The position numbers and the translations under genes are program-made. Below, in pieces: positions 1 to 8,577 of a stretch of DNA of 64,000 nt. The notes beneath the pieces were generated by a model that saw only the letters and a program-made list of their open reading frames with translations, ran no database searches and had not been told where the DNA came from. The stretch's first letter is position 1, and each line of letters starts with the position of its first letter. The stretch is from Yoonia maricola (GTDB taxonomy: Bacteria > Pseudomonadota > Alphaproteobacteria > Rhodobacterales > Rhodobacteraceae). The stretch is taken from positions 62,001 to 126,000 of the forward strand of contig NZ_PGTY01000005.1 of assembly GCF_002797915.1 (NCBI RefSeq), written 5' to 3'.

Positions 1-24
1 GTAACGACTAGCTTGACTTGCTAC

Positions 25-44
25 ACATGTCAACTAACATGTCA
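25..44. promoter_or_regulatory. Candidate operator of the fucose-operon GntR regulator
   Basis: The octamer ACATGTCA occurs twice (25-32 and 37-44), 12 bp apart, and each copy contains the palindrome ACATGT. The pair lies 17 bp upstream of the regulator start at 61, where bound repressor would block transcription. Autoregulation is inferred from position only. Confidence 0.4.
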
Positions 45-60
45 GTTTAGGATAGGACGC

Positions 61-765
61 ATGCCGGAACCAAAACCAATGCTCAATATCGCAGGAATGG
101 ACGGACCACTGGGCCAGCGCGTTTATACAGCGTTGCGCGACAGTATTCTGTCCATGGCGCTTGCGCCGGGAACTGTGTTGCGCAAAGGGGCCCTTTGCGC
201 GCAATTGGGCGTCTCGCGTTCGCCTGTGGCAGAGGCGTTGGGCCGGTTATCGACCGACGGCCTTGTCGATATTATTCCGCAATCGGCCACCCGTGTTTCG
301 CGGTTTTTTATTCCTGAACTGCGCGAGGAGAACTTTCTGCGCGAGGCCATCGAAGTGGCCGCTGTCCGCAAAGTGGCGCTGGAACGGACCAACGCCCAGT
401 TGATGAAGTTGACACGCAACATCCGCCTTCAGGGCTTGCTTGTCGAAGACCAGGATTTTCAGGGCTTCTTTGAGGCGGATTTGGAATTCCACGATCTTAT
501 TCTGGCGTTTACAGGTTTTCCGAAAGTCGCCAATGCCGCGGCGCAAGTGTCGCTGCAATTGCAACGCGCGCGCGTTTTGATCCTGCCAGAAGAGGGGCGC
601 CCGGGCGAAGCCGTGGCGGAACACAAGGCCATTTTGTCTGCGATCGAAGCTCAGGACGCGACGGCGGCACAGATTGCCATGTCGCAACATCTTGGTCAGT
701 TGATCAAACGGATAGAACCGTTGGAGCTGCAGCACCCTGAATTTTTCCGCCCCAACACTGCGTGA
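61..765 (+). CDS. GntR-family (FadR/FCD type) transcriptional regulator of the L-fucose operon
   Basis: This is a winged-helix regulator of 234 residues. The N-terminal GntR HTH spans about residues 15-80 and contains the family phrase SRSPVAEAL. It is followed by an alpha-helical FCD ligand domain that carries the E-x-D-L-E-F-H-D type helix common in this subfamily. The ATG at 61 is chosen because it has an AGGAC ribosome site and because an upstream TTG at 13 would run through the putative operator. Three sugar genes follow it, the first 3 bp after its stop codon, so it most likely senses fucose, fuconolactone or fuconate and controls that operon. The ligand itself cannot be read from sequence. 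Confidence 0.8.
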   Translation: MPEPKPMLNIAGMDGPLGQRVYTALRDSILSMALAPGTVLRKGALCAQLGVSRSPVAEALGRLSTDGLVDIIPQSATRVSRFFIPELREENFLREAIEVAAVRKVALERTNAQLMKLTRNIRLQGLLVEDQDFQGFFEADLEFHDLILAFTGFPKVANAAAQVSLQLQRARVLILPEEGRPGEAVAEHKAILSAIEAQDATAAQIAMSQHLGQLIKRIEPLELQHPEFFRPNTA

Positions 766-768
766 GGT

Positions 769-1821
769 ATGATGGACCTATCCACAACACACCCGCTGAA
801 TTTACGCACGCAGACACCTGTGAATCTGTCGCAACTGGGGTTCGGGGGTGCGCCGCTGGGCAATCTTTATCGCAAGATTGAAGAGCACGAGGCGCAGGCA
901 ACACTGGATGCAGCATGGAACGCGGGTATCCGCTATTTTGACACTGCCCCGCAATACGGGCTGGGACGGTCCGAACTGCGCATGGCCGAAGCTTTGCGCC
1001 GGTTTGATCGCAATGCCATGATCCTATCGACTAAGGTCGGGCGGGTTTTGGAGGATTGCGCGCCCGAAGACGTCACGCCAGAGGCTTTCGTTGATGTGCC
1101 GCAAAAACGGATCGTCTTTGATTATACCTATGACGGGATCATGCGCAGCTATGCCGATAGCATCGCCCGTCTTGGCACCGACCAGATCGACATGTTGTTT
1201 TTGCATGATATCGATGCCGGTACCCATGGCGCAGCAGGCGAGGACGAAAAGCTGCGCGAGTTGTTCAGTCGCGGGGGATACCGCGCGCTGACCGAATTGC
1301 GTGAAGCGGGACAAATCGCGGCGATTGGTGCGGGGGTGAACACTTGGCAAATCTGCGAACGCCTATTGGGTGAGGCGGATTTTGACGGCTTCTTGCTTGC
1401 CGGGCGCTATACGTTGCTGGAGCAAGATCCGCTTGAAACCTTCTTACCGCTTTGTGTGCAGCGCGATGTTGGGATCATTCTGGGCGGGCCTTATAATTCC
1501 GGCATCCTTGCAACCGGTGCCGTGGAAGGCGCGCGGTATGATTATGCTCCCGCGCCGCCGGATATTCTGGAGCGGGTGCACAAGCTCGACGCTGTTTGTG
1601 CGGCGCATGACACGCCATTGATTGCAGCCGCGTTGCAGTTTCCCTTGGGCCACGGGGCAGTGAAATCGGTGATCCCTGGCGGTGCCACCCCGCAGGAAGT
1701 CCGCCAGAACGTTGATATCTTTCAAACCAAGATCCCACCCGCGTTGTGGTCTGACCTGAAATCCGAAGGTCTGATCCGCCATGACGCGCCTGTCCCAATG
1801 AGGCCTGTTGATGCTGCGTAA
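769..1821 (+). CDS. Aldo/keto reductase, probable L-fucose (D-threo-aldose) 1-dehydrogenase
   Basis: The enzyme would oxidise L-fucose to L-fucono-lactone with NAD(P) in the cytoplasm. The 350-residue protein is a complete AKR barrel. The catalytic tetrad of the family is visible as Asp58 (FDTA), Tyr63 (QYGLG), Lys89 (STKVGR) and His146 (LFLHDID). It lies directly behind the GntR gene and overlaps the mutarotase gene by 14 bp, which indicates translational coupling. The neighbours (FucU-type mutarotase and fuconolactonase) favour L-fucose over D-arabinose or L-galactose, which are alternative substrates of this AKR group. Confidence 0.8.
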   Translation: MMDLSTTHPLNLRTQTPVNLSQLGFGGAPLGNLYRKIEEHEAQATLDAAWNAGIRYFDTAPQYGLGRSELRMAEALRRFDRNAMILSTKVGRVLEDCAPEDVTPEAFVDVPQKRIVFDYTYDGIMRSYADSIARLGTDQIDMLFLHDIDAGTHGAAGEDEKLRELFSRGGYRALTELREAGQIAAIGAGVNTWQICERLLGEADFDGFLLAGRYTLLEQDPLETFLPLCVQRDVGIILGGPYNSGILATGAVEGARYDYAPAPPDILERVHKLDAVCAAHDTPLIAAALQFPLGHGAVKSVIPGGATPQEVRQNVDIFQTKIPPALWSDLKSEGLIRHDAPVPMRPVDAA

Positions 1822-2242
1822 TATTCCCCCGATCCTGTCGCCCGATCTGCTGCACAGCCTGCGTGCCATGGGCCATGGCGATGACATTGTCATCGCGGAC
1901 GCGAATTTTCCGGGCACTGCGCTGTCGCAACGCTGTCACCGGCTTGATGGTGTAAGCGCAACCGATGTTCTAGCAGCCGTGTTGACGGTGCTCCCCCTCG
2001 ATACATTTGTCGCGGACCCCGCATTGGTCATGCAGGTGGTCGAAGATGCAGACGCGGTACCACCTATCGTGGGCGCATTTAAAAAGATCATCACAGCAAC
2101 AGCGGACACCCCCGCCAGCTTGGCCAAATTGGAACGCTTTGCCTTTTACGAACGTGCCAAAACCGCTTTTGCCATCGTCCAGACGGGGGAAACGCGGCTT
2201 TACGGGAATATCATCCTCAAGAAAGGCGTCATTGGCACATGA
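1808..2242 (+). CDS. fucU: RbsD/FucU-family L-fucose mutarotase
   Basis: FucU interconverts alpha and beta anomers of L-fucose, supplying the anomer used by the dehydrogenase. The 144-residue protein has the family N-terminal core GHGDDIVIADANFP at residues 22-35, which includes the conserved His23 and Asp31. Its length fits FucU (about 140) better than the slightly shorter RbsD. Its start lies inside the fucose dehydrogenase gene, and its stop overlaps the ATG of the lactonase gene (ATGA), so the three genes are one transcript. Confidence 0.85.
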   Translation: MMLRNIPPILSPDLLHSLRAMGHGDDIVIADANFPGTALSQRCHRLDGVSATDVLAAVLTVLPLDTFVADPALVMQVVEDADAVPPIVGAFKKIITATADTPASLAKLERFAFYERAKTAFAIVQTGETRLYGNIILKKGVIGT

Positions 2243-3066
2243 TCATCGATGCCCATCAGCATTTCTGGACATTGGATCGGGGCGATTACGGTTGGCTGAC
2301 GCCGGACCTTGAACCGCTTTATCGGGACTTTATGCCCGATGATCTGGCCCCCCATTTGGACCTGCATGGCATTGACGGCACGATTTTGGTGCAAGCCGCA
2401 CCCACAATGGCCGAAACAGCGTTCCTTTTGGACATCGCCGCGCGCGCACCATTTGTATTGGGTGTGGTCGGTTGGGTCGACTTTGCGGCCCCTGCTGCTG
2501 CGGATGATATCATGCGGCTTGCGCGCAACCCCAAACTGGTGGGGCTGCGCCCGATGATCCAGGATATCGCCGACGATAGCTGGATGCTGCGATCTGACCT
2601 CACGGCGGCTTTTGAGGCAATGATCGCTGCTGACCTTGCGTTTGATGCGCTGGTTCTGCCGCGCCATTTGCCGCAACTGCGCGAGCTGCTGTCGCGCCAC
2701 CCGGACTTGCGTACAGTGGTCGATCACGGTGCCAAACCCGACATCGCAGGCGGGCTGTATGCTGATTGGGCAGAGGATCTTGCGACCATTGCGGATGAAA
2801 CTGGCGCCTATTGCAAACTGTCGGGCCTGTTGACAGAGGCCAGCGCGGATTGGGACGCCACCGATATCGCGCCTTATGCGGCGCATTTGTTTGCGCACTT
2901 TGGCCCGGAAAGGTTGGTCTGGGGCAGCGACTGGCCCGTGCTGACTTGTGCGGCGTCCTATGGGACGTGGTTTGATCTTGCCAAGACGTTTGTGCCGAAT
3001 GGGCCTGCGCGGGAGGCGGCTTTCGGGTCAAACGCCCGCGCTCTTTACCGGCTTACCCGTCTGTAG
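2239..3066 (+). CDS. Amidohydrolase family 2, probable L-fuconolactonase
   Basis: This enzyme would hydrolyse L-fucono-lactone to L-fuconate, the second step of non-phosphorylative fucose degradation. The 275-residue barrel starts with the metal-binding DAHQHFW motif (residues 4-10) and ends with WGSDWPV (228-234), both typical of the amidohydrolase_2 / COG3618 lactonases. It overlaps fucU by 4 bp. L-fuconate dehydratase and the 2-keto-3-deoxy-L-fuconate enzymes are not in this window. COG3618 also contains rhamnonolactonase and galactarolactone enzymes, and only the neighbours point to fucose. Confidence 0.8.
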   Translation: MIIDAHQHFWTLDRGDYGWLTPDLEPLYRDFMPDDLAPHLDLHGIDGTILVQAAPTMAETAFLLDIAARAPFVLGVVGWVDFAAPAAADDIMRLARNPKLVGLRPMIQDIADDSWMLRSDLTAAFEAMIAADLAFDALVLPRHLPQLRELLSRHPDLRTVVDHGAKPDIAGGLYADWAEDLATIADETGAYCKLSGLLTEASADWDATDIAPYAAHLFAHFGPERLVWGSDWPVLTCAASYGTWFDLAKTFVPNGPAREAAFGSNARALYRLTRL

Positions 3067-3223
3067 ATGGCGCTGGTTGAGATCGTTCATGCCGAACGAT
3101 GGACCGTCATGGGGCTGTTCTGGTTTCAGGGCAGGGCAACCAATTGATGAGCAAACTGACGCCTGCCATTGCGACAAATGCCCTGCATCTGTCTCGACAT
3201 CCTGATACATCAGCGTAAAGTAA

Positions 3224-3247
3224 ACCTACTATTTTTGTCAGGATTCG
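3224..3247. promoter_or_regulatory. Degenerate iron-responsive (IRO/RirA-like) box before the TonB operon
   Basis: This 24-bp stretch matches the iron box region upstream of the siderophore genes (10282-10305) at 19 of 24 positions, including the shared cores TATTTT and GTCAGGA. The left TGA half-site is not conserved here (TACT-like instead). It ends about 10 bp before the GTG start of the first gene of the TonB operon, consistent with control by iron. Confidence 0.45.
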
Positions 3248-3256
3248 GAGATATGC

Positions 3257-3667
3257 GTGACTCGGCCCCTTATTGCTTCACTTTTTGCACTTTCAGTTGC
3301 TGTGCCGCCATCACCGGCGCTGGCGCAAGAACAGGCGCTGTCGCTTCAGCTGGACAGCCTTGCGCAGGTTGAAACGGCCTGTCGGCTGACCTTTGTCGCA
3401 CGCAATGGGTTCGGCAGCGATTTGGCCGCACTTGTTGTTGAGGCCGTGGCCTTTGATGCGGAAGGCGGGATTGCGCAGATTTCCTTGCTGGACCTTGGCG
3501 CATTGCCCTCTGGTAGCCTACGGGTGCGCCAGTTTGATCTGGCCGGGACTGCTTGCGATGGGATTGGCAGTGTTCTGATCAACGGGGTGCAGCGTTGCGA
3601 GGGTGCGGATAGCTGTGACAGTGCTCTTTCAGTGTCCTCGCGTGCTGGGGTGGAGTTGATGAAATGA
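3257..3667 (+). CDS. Exported small protein of unknown function, first gene of the TonB operon
   Basis: The 136-residue product begins with a signal peptide (hydrophobic residues 4-20, cleavage expected after ALA at about residue 23). The mature part is about 110 residues with four cysteines (CRL, TACDG, QRCEG, DSCDS), probably two periplasmic disulfides. The start is a GTG; the nearby ATG at 3253 is in another frame. The stop overlaps the next ATG (ATGA), so the gene is coupled to exbB. Small proteins at this place beside ExbB-ExbD-ExbD-TonB recur in Rhodobacterales, but I know of no assigned function. Confidence 0.7.
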   Translation: MTRPLIASLFALSVAVPPSPALAQEQALSLQLDSLAQVETACRLTFVARNGFGSDLAALVVEAVAFDAEGGIAQISLLDLGALPSGSLRVRQFDLAGTACDGIGSVLINGVQRCEGADSCDSALSVSSRAGVELMK

Positions 3668-4338
3668 CCGGCATGTTGGAACAGATTGGCAGCGGTCTGG
3701 GGGTCGCGCTTGACCTTGGCGGACCAGTTGTGATGTTGTTGCTGGCCCTTTCCGTGCTGGCCGCCGCGACAGTGTTTTACAAGCTTTGGCAGCATGGCGC
3801 GGCGCGGGTGGGGCGGCATACGCTGCTGCGGAACGCACTTGATGCGTGGGATCAGGGCGATGTCAGCGAGGCGCAGAAGCTGGCGCTGGACAGCCGCAGC
3901 CATCTGGCGCCGATCATTGCCAAAGCGATAAAAGCACCCGCCGATGCGGACCTGCGCGCCCGGCTGGACGCGGAGGCCGATGCCAATCTGGAGGTTTTGG
4001 AAGGCGGTTTTCGTATTCTTGACAGTATCGCGCAGATCGCGCCGCTTTTGGGTCTTTTCGGCACTGTCCTTGGGATGATCGATGCGTTTCAGGCGTTGCA
4101 ATCTGCTGGCAATGCGGTTGATCCGTCCATTCTGGCAGGTGGGATTTGGGTGGCGCTTTTGACAACGGCCGCTGGGCTTGCGGTGGCGATGCCGACCTCA
4201 CTGGTTTTGACTTGGTTCGAGGCGCGTATGGCCCGCGAACGCAGCTTTGCCGACCTCGCCCTGGCGCGCGCGCACCGCCCGACAAGGCAGCCCGTGGCAG
4301 ACCATTTCGCCGGTGATCTGGCCGCGGCGCATGCCTAA
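3664..4338 (+). CDS. exbB: MotA/TolQ/ExbB proton channel family protein (ExbB)
   Basis: ExbB forms the inner-membrane proton channel that energises TonB. The 224-residue protein has an N-terminal membrane helix (about 18-40), a cytoplasmic loop rich in charged residues, and the family signature IAQIAPLLGLFGTVLGMIDAF near residue 120, followed by a third helix (about 160-185). It overlaps the preceding gene by 4 bp and the exbD1 gene by 8 bp. Its place between siderophore genes and TonB makes ferric-siderophore import the likely job, rather than a Tol-Pal role. Confidence 0.88.
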   Translation: MTGMLEQIGSGLGVALDLGGPVVMLLLALSVLAAATVFYKLWQHGAARVGRHTLLRNALDAWDQGDVSEAQKLALDSRSHLAPIIAKAIKAPADADLRARLDAEADANLEVLEGGFRILDSIAQIAPLLGLFGTVLGMIDAFQALQSAGNAVDPSILAGGIWVALLTTAAGLAVAMPTSLVLTWFEARMARERSFADLALARAHRPTRQPVADHFAGDLAAAHA

Positions 4339-4684
4339 GCGCGCTTTTCGGCGGCGGGCCTTGTCGTTGACCCCGCTTGTGGACGTGATCTTTCTGCTGC
4401 TGTTGTTTTTCATGCTGACATCAACGTTTTCAAGATATGGCGAGATAGAGGTATCTGCGGCGGCGTCGGGTGCCGGTGCTGCATCGGGTGCCGCGTTTTT
4501 GCAACTGGGTGAGGCTGACGTCCGGCTTGCAGGACGGCCTGTGGCGTTCAGCAGCCTGCCAGCTGAACTTACTGGTGCGCGGGTGTTGGTGTCATTGGAG
4601 CCGGGTGTCAGTTCTCAGCGTTTGATTGATCTTCTGGCTGTTTTGCGCGCTGTGCCGGATCTGTCGCTGACGGTTTTGCAATGA
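4331..4684 (+). CDS. exbD1: ExbD, first copy, with the proton-carrying aspartate
   Basis: The 117-residue protein has one N-terminal membrane helix and a short periplasmic domain. The helix carries the family motif TPLVDVIFLLLLFFML with Asp18, equivalent to the essential ExbD aspartate. The ATG at 4331 is preferred to one at 4247 because the downstream start places the basic stretch MPKRAFRRR directly before the helix and gives a short overlap with exbB. It overlaps exbD2 by 4 bp. Confidence 0.87.
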   Translation: MPKRAFRRRALSLTPLVDVIFLLLLFFMLTSTFSRYGEIEVSAAASGAGAASGAAFLQLGEADVRLAGRPVAFSSLPAELTGARVLVSLEPGVSSQRLIDLLAVLRAVPDLSLTVLQ

Positions 4685-5055
4685 AACGCCCATCGCCGCG
4701 CCGCAAACCAGAGCCTACGATCGCATTGATCAATATCGTGTTCCTCATGCTGATCTTTTTCCTTGTCGCAGGGACGATAGCACCCCCGCTGGACCCTGAT
4801 CTGACCCTTGCCCGAACAGAAAATATCGCAGGCAGAGAGCCGCCCGATGCTTTGGTTCTGACAGCCGATGGCGTGTTACGGTTTCGCGGCGCAGAGGCGG
4901 ATGTTGATGCCTATATGCGTACATTGGACACTGCGGTTGCCCGCATCGTGCCGGACCGGGATGCATCAGCAGCACGGTTGATGGAGGTTACGCTGGCTTT
5001 GCGCGCGGCGGGTGCGTCGCGCGTGATGGTCGTGGCAGAACGGAGCCTGCAATGA
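4681..5055 (+). CDS. exbD2: ExbD paralogue lacking the conserved membrane aspartate
   Basis: This second ExbD is 124 residues long with the same layout: basic N-terminus, one helix, periplasmic domain. Its helix reads ALINIVFLMLIFFLV, so residue 18, aspartate in exbD1 and in proton-coupled ExbD/TolR proteins, is asparagine (codon AAT). The two copies align residue for residue at this point. It may act as the non-protonated partner in an ExbD heterodimer. It overlaps exbD1 and tonB by 4 bp each, so all four subunits are co-translated. Confidence 0.85.
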   Translation: MKRPSPRRKPEPTIALINIVFLMLIFFLVAGTIAPPLDPDLTLARTENIAGREPPDALVLTADGVLRFRGAEADVDAYMRTLDTAVARIVPDRDASAARLMEVTLALRAAGASRVMVVAERSLQ

Positions 5056-5873
5056 GTACGCTTTCGCAAGTGCCGCGCTCTGCCGGGGTGGGTGTGGCGA
5101 TGTTGGCAGTGTCGCTGGTTGTGCACCTTGGCGCCTTGGCATGGCAAGAGGCACCGGCGCCCATCGCGATTGCGGGTGGGACCGGTGCCGAATTGGCGAT
5201 GGAGGGGACGGCGTTCGTTGATTTGGTGGCGGGCGTCACGGCCCCTGTGGCGCAGCCCGATACGATCACACCCGTTCAGACGCCTGTGACGCCATCCGTG
5301 ACGTCACCTGTTTCGGCGACCCCTGTTGCCCCGTCAGACACTGTGCAGGCCACCAAAGCGGTCACGGCAACGGTACCCGTGCCTGAAACAGCAACTGCCG
5401 TGCCAGAGGACAACAGTACCACGCCACCGGTTTCCGCCCGACCAACGGCGCGCCCACCAGAGGTTGCCGCACGCGCTGAGGCTGCACAGCCAGCGCCAGC
5501 ACCGGCCCCACAAGGCAATGCGCAGGCATCAGCGCGTGCAGGTGCTGTTGGTGGGCAGACGGCGGGGCAGGCTGCCTCGTCAGGTGCAGCAAACCAACAA
5601 GCGGCAAGTGACGCCGCAGTGTCCAGTTATCCGGGCCTTGTCCAGCAACGCATTGCGTCCCAGCGTCAGCCGCGCATTCGCGCAACGGGTATTGCACGGG
5701 TGAGCTTTACGATCGCTGAAAGCGGTTCTCTGGCGGCGGTCAGTCTTGCCGCATCATCCGGTGATGCGCGGTTCGATCAGGCCGCTGTGGCCATGATCAG
5801 CGGAGCCGCCCCGTTTCCAGCACCTCCGCCCGGTGCGCAGCGCAGCTTCACCATCCCGATCAGAGCGCGTTAG
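5052..5873 (+). CDS. tonB: TonB energy-transducing protein
   Basis: TonB links the ExbBD motor to outer-membrane receptors. The 273-residue protein has an N-terminal membrane anchor (about 10-32), a long Pro/Ala/Thr-rich periplasm-spanning stretch (about 70-165), and a C-terminal TonB domain from YPGLVQQRI (about 193) with GIARVSFTI and the SSGDARFDQAA segment. The gene overlaps exbD2 by 4 bp and closes the operon. The nearest plausible client in this window is the IutA/RhtA-like receptor at 39628-41781. Confidence 0.88.
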   Translation: MSTLSQVPRSAGVGVAMLAVSLVVHLGALAWQEAPAPIAIAGGTGAELAMEGTAFVDLVAGVTAPVAQPDTITPVQTPVTPSVTSPVSATPVAPSDTVQATKAVTATVPVPETATAVPEDNSTTPPVSARPTARPPEVAARAEAAQPAPAPAPQGNAQASARAGAVGGQTAGQAASSGAANQQAASDAAVSSYPGLVQQRIASQRQPRIRATGIARVSFTIAESGSLAAVSLAASSGDARFDQAAVAMISGAAPFPAPPPGAQRSFTIPIRAR

Positions 5874-5911
5874 GGTCAGGCCCCATTCATCCTGCGCCGT
5901 CAACGCCGTTT

Positions 5912-7699
5912 TCACGATATATCAGTGGTTTGCGCTGTGCGGGCATAGCGGTTCGACGTGCTGACGATTGGTCCGTCTGGCATGGTCCAAAGCGGGTTGG
6001 TCAAATCCGTTCCACGCGCAGGAAGCGGGCGTTCGGCACTGTCTTCATAGCCAATCGCAAAGCGCACGCGGTTGATGCAGACTTTCGGCATCAGGGGCGC
6101 GAACAGGTCGAACATCTGCTGTCGGTCTGCCAGTTCCGGATGGGCGGTGGCATAGGTGCGCAGCGTTTTGGCCAGCAGGGCGTAAAAACGATCTTCTGCC
6201 AGCGCACCTGATCGGCTGAGTGCTGCAGAGAGGAACCGCAAGACGGTGATGAAATGGGCGGTCTGGATGTCATGAACGATATAGGCTGGCGGCTTGCGTG
6301 GCAGCAGCGCACGGATGGCAGGATCAAGATCTGCCATTTCGGGAAAGTCCTGATCCACAAGATCCAGATCACCCTGAAAGTCCTTTACGGCCATGCCGAC
6401 AGGCATATTGTTTTCCAAAATAACGGTGATGTTTTGGCCATGTGCGATGAAACCCACCCCGTAACGACACAGCATATGCCATAGTGGCACGACCGTAACT
6501 TCAAACAGCGCCGCAAGCCACGTATCTATCGGCATACCCGCTTTGTTTGCATAGGCTACCGCCAACGGGGTCCCGCAGGCCCCTTCGTGGAAAAGCGCGC
6601 TGGCCATCACCGCCCGTTGACCCGGCCCAGCCCGGTGATCTGCATTTTCGCGCCAGAGCGCGCCAAGCAGTTCATGATGGCGATAAGGGGCATCGGGACA
6701 TGCGGCAATCAACGGATGGCGCACCCAATCCCCTGCGACCTCGCGCAAGACCGTGACGCATGGTTTCAAAACCGGGTCGTCGTTCACCAGGCCGGTGAGC
6801 CAATCTGAGATCGCGCCGCCATGTTCAATATATTTACCCGGCATGCCCCGCCATGCGGATGTGTTCAAAATACCAAGCGAAAGCTTCACATCAAACGGGC
6901 CACCCGTCGCAGGGGTGAGTGTGCGGATGCTGGGGGTCGCCACGAAATCCGGGCCATGCAGGCCAAGATCGATGATTTGGTTTTGGGAAAGTTCGACTGT
7001 GAATGCCTGCGCCAGATGGGCCTGCATCTGCCAGGGATGAACGGGCATCAGCACGTGATCTTCAGGGCGGGCACCGGCGGCGCCGGCTTTTTGGCGCAGC
7101 GTTTCGGCTGGCTTTGCGCCGATGGCCCGATCCAACAGAGCAGTGTTATCCATGCTGTCTGATCGACCGCTGCGCAACAGGTTGCGATGTATGGCCAGCC
7201 AAGACAGTTGAATGGGGCGTGCGTATTCCGGTGCATAGGCGTCCAGATCAGCACTACCCCAGCCAAGCCGTCCTTTGTTCGCGACTGCCTTGGGATGTCC
7301 GTTCAAGGCGGCGTGGAGTTTGGTGGTGGGCCAGTGGATCATCTCATCTGCTGTCGCACTGCCATAAAGCCGCAGCAATTCAATGTCTTGGCGCAACGTA
7401 TTGGACAATTCCCGCAGAAAGGTCGCATGGGTGGCTGGTGTCATGCCAAGCTCTGTCTGTGCATTAACCGCAAACTGCAGCGGGCAGGGGTGCGCGCTGT
7501 TATCAAGGCTAAGACTGCCCGGATCGATGTCGAGATTGTCCCAGATCCCGCGCATGGCCCGAAAGCGATAGGTTGGGCCAGAAGCGAGAGGCAACCGATA
7601 GTGATCCGTGCCCTCAGGGTGCAACACCTCTTCCCATGTCAACTCGCTCAGCATCTTGGCCAAAAGCCGACGCCGGGCGTGATCAAAAGGGGCGCTCAT
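5912..7699 (-). CDS. iucC: IucA/IucC-family siderophore synthetase (IucC position)
   Basis: NIS synthetases join citrate to amines or hydroxamates through acyl-adenylates. The 595-residue protein shows the HPWQ segment, a SIRTLTP substrate-site motif, and the C-terminal AHGQN and VKDFQGD segments of the IucA/IucC and FhuF-like domains. It is the third gene of the leftward operon and starts inside iucB by an ATGA overlap. The label IucC rests on gene order iucA-iucB-iucC as in the aerobactin operon, not on a distinguishing residue. Confidence 0.85.
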   Translation of the reverse strand: MSAPFDHARRRLLAKMLSELTWEEVLHPEGTDHYRLPLASGPTYRFRAMRGIWDNLDIDPGSLSLDNSAHPCPLQFAVNAQTELGMTPATHATFLRELSNTLRQDIELLRLYGSATADEMIHWPTTKLHAALNGHPKAVANKGRLGWGSADLDAYAPEYARPIQLSWLAIHRNLLRSGRSDSMDNTALLDRAIGAKPAETLRQKAGAAGARPEDHVLMPVHPWQMQAHLAQAFTVELSQNQIIDLGLHGPDFVATPSIRTLTPATGGPFDVKLSLGILNTSAWRGMPGKYIEHGGAISDWLTGLVNDDPVLKPCVTVLREVAGDWVRHPLIAACPDAPYRHHELLGALWRENADHRAGPGQRAVMASALFHEGACGTPLAVAYANKAGMPIDTWLAALFEVTVVPLWHMLCRYGVGFIAHGQNITVILENNMPVGMAVKDFQGDLDLVDQDFPEMADLDPAIRALLPRKPPAYIVHDIQTAHFITVLRFLSAALSRSGALAEDRFYALLAKTLRTYATAHPELADRQQMFDLFAPLMPKVCINRVRFAIGYEDSAERPLPARGTDLTNPLWTMPDGPIVSTSNRYARTAQTTDIS

Positions 7700-8577
7700 A
7701 ATGCAACCTTTGTGAAAAACGCGTCGCGGTCACAATGCATCAGGGCAGAGCGTTTGTGAGGAAAGTCGAATTCCTTGATTTTGCGATAGGCCAAGGCATC
7801 GGCATAGCGCAGCAGCTTGGCGTTATCGACGCGTGGTTCGCCCACGATCAGATCGGTCATTGGGCAATCGAGGAAAATATAGTGGGTCAGCGCCCGGATC
7901 CAGGCCGATGTGCGCCGCCGCCCCAAGGCGGCCGTTTCGCCGATAAGGCCGTGCCATCCACGGTCCCAAGGCCCCGCATCGTAATAGGCACCCAGCCGGT
8001 CTTCACGAGCCCAGTATATCTCAAAGTACCCCACCTGTTGTCCATCATAGCTGCCAATGACCGAAAAGTTATGCGGGTCCGATAGCCGGTCTTCGAGAAA
8101 GCTGCGAAGCGCGTCCTTGGATTTGTCCTCTTCCCAGAAAAAGGCGACACGGGGGTCGTTTTGCCAGCGGTGGAACACATCAAGGTCGCGGTCGATATCG
8201 ACCGATGAGAAGGACACAGTGACATCCGCATCGGTAAAATACCGTTCATAGACCACCCCATCTGGGTTTGGCGGACGCAAGGGGTGATCGCGGTTGTCCG
8301 GTCCCGCGACCAGACCCGCGCATTGCCGTTGCATCGGTGGGTGTTGCAGCCAAAGATCGGGTGCCTGCAGAAAGCCAGACCTGTGGATGCGTGCTTTGCC
8401 GTCAGCCTGCATCATATAGCCGGGCAGGCGGGTCTTTGGCATATCATCTGCCGCAATGTCCAAGACGCTTAAATTGGGGTCCTTGGCAAAGCATGCATCG
8501 ACCCAGCGGGCAAAGGCCCGGCTGTCGGCGATAGATGGTTGGTCTGATGCGGTGCGTGCGGAATGTTGTAGGGTCAT
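7696..8577 (-). CDS. iucB: N6-hydroxylysine acetyltransferase, GNAT fold (IucB-like)
   Basis: It would acetylate N6-hydroxylysine to make the hydroxamate arm of the siderophore. The 293-residue protein has an N-terminal extension (about 1-120) and a C-terminal GNAT domain of the siderophore acetyltransferase_8 type, including DPRVAFFWEE, YFEIYWAREDRLG and the GWHGLIG acyl-CoA loop. The length is close to IucB and much longer than the compact RhbD of rhizobactin, which favours an aerobactin-type product. It overlaps both neighbouring synthetase genes by 4 bp. Confidence 0.85.
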   Translation of the reverse strand: MTLQHSARTASDQPSIADSRAFARWVDACFAKDPNLSVLDIAADDMPKTRLPGYMMQADGKARIHRSGFLQAPDLWLQHPPMQRQCAGLVAGPDNRDHPLRPPNPDGVVYERYFTDADVTVSFSSVDIDRDLDVFHRWQNDPRVAFFWEEDKSKDALRSFLEDRLSDPHNFSVIGSYDGQQVGYFEIYWAREDRLGAYYDAGPWDRGWHGLIGETAALGRRRTSAWIRALTHYIFLDCPMTDLIVGEPRVDNAKLLRYADALAYRKIKEFDFPHKRSALMHCDRDAFFTKVAL

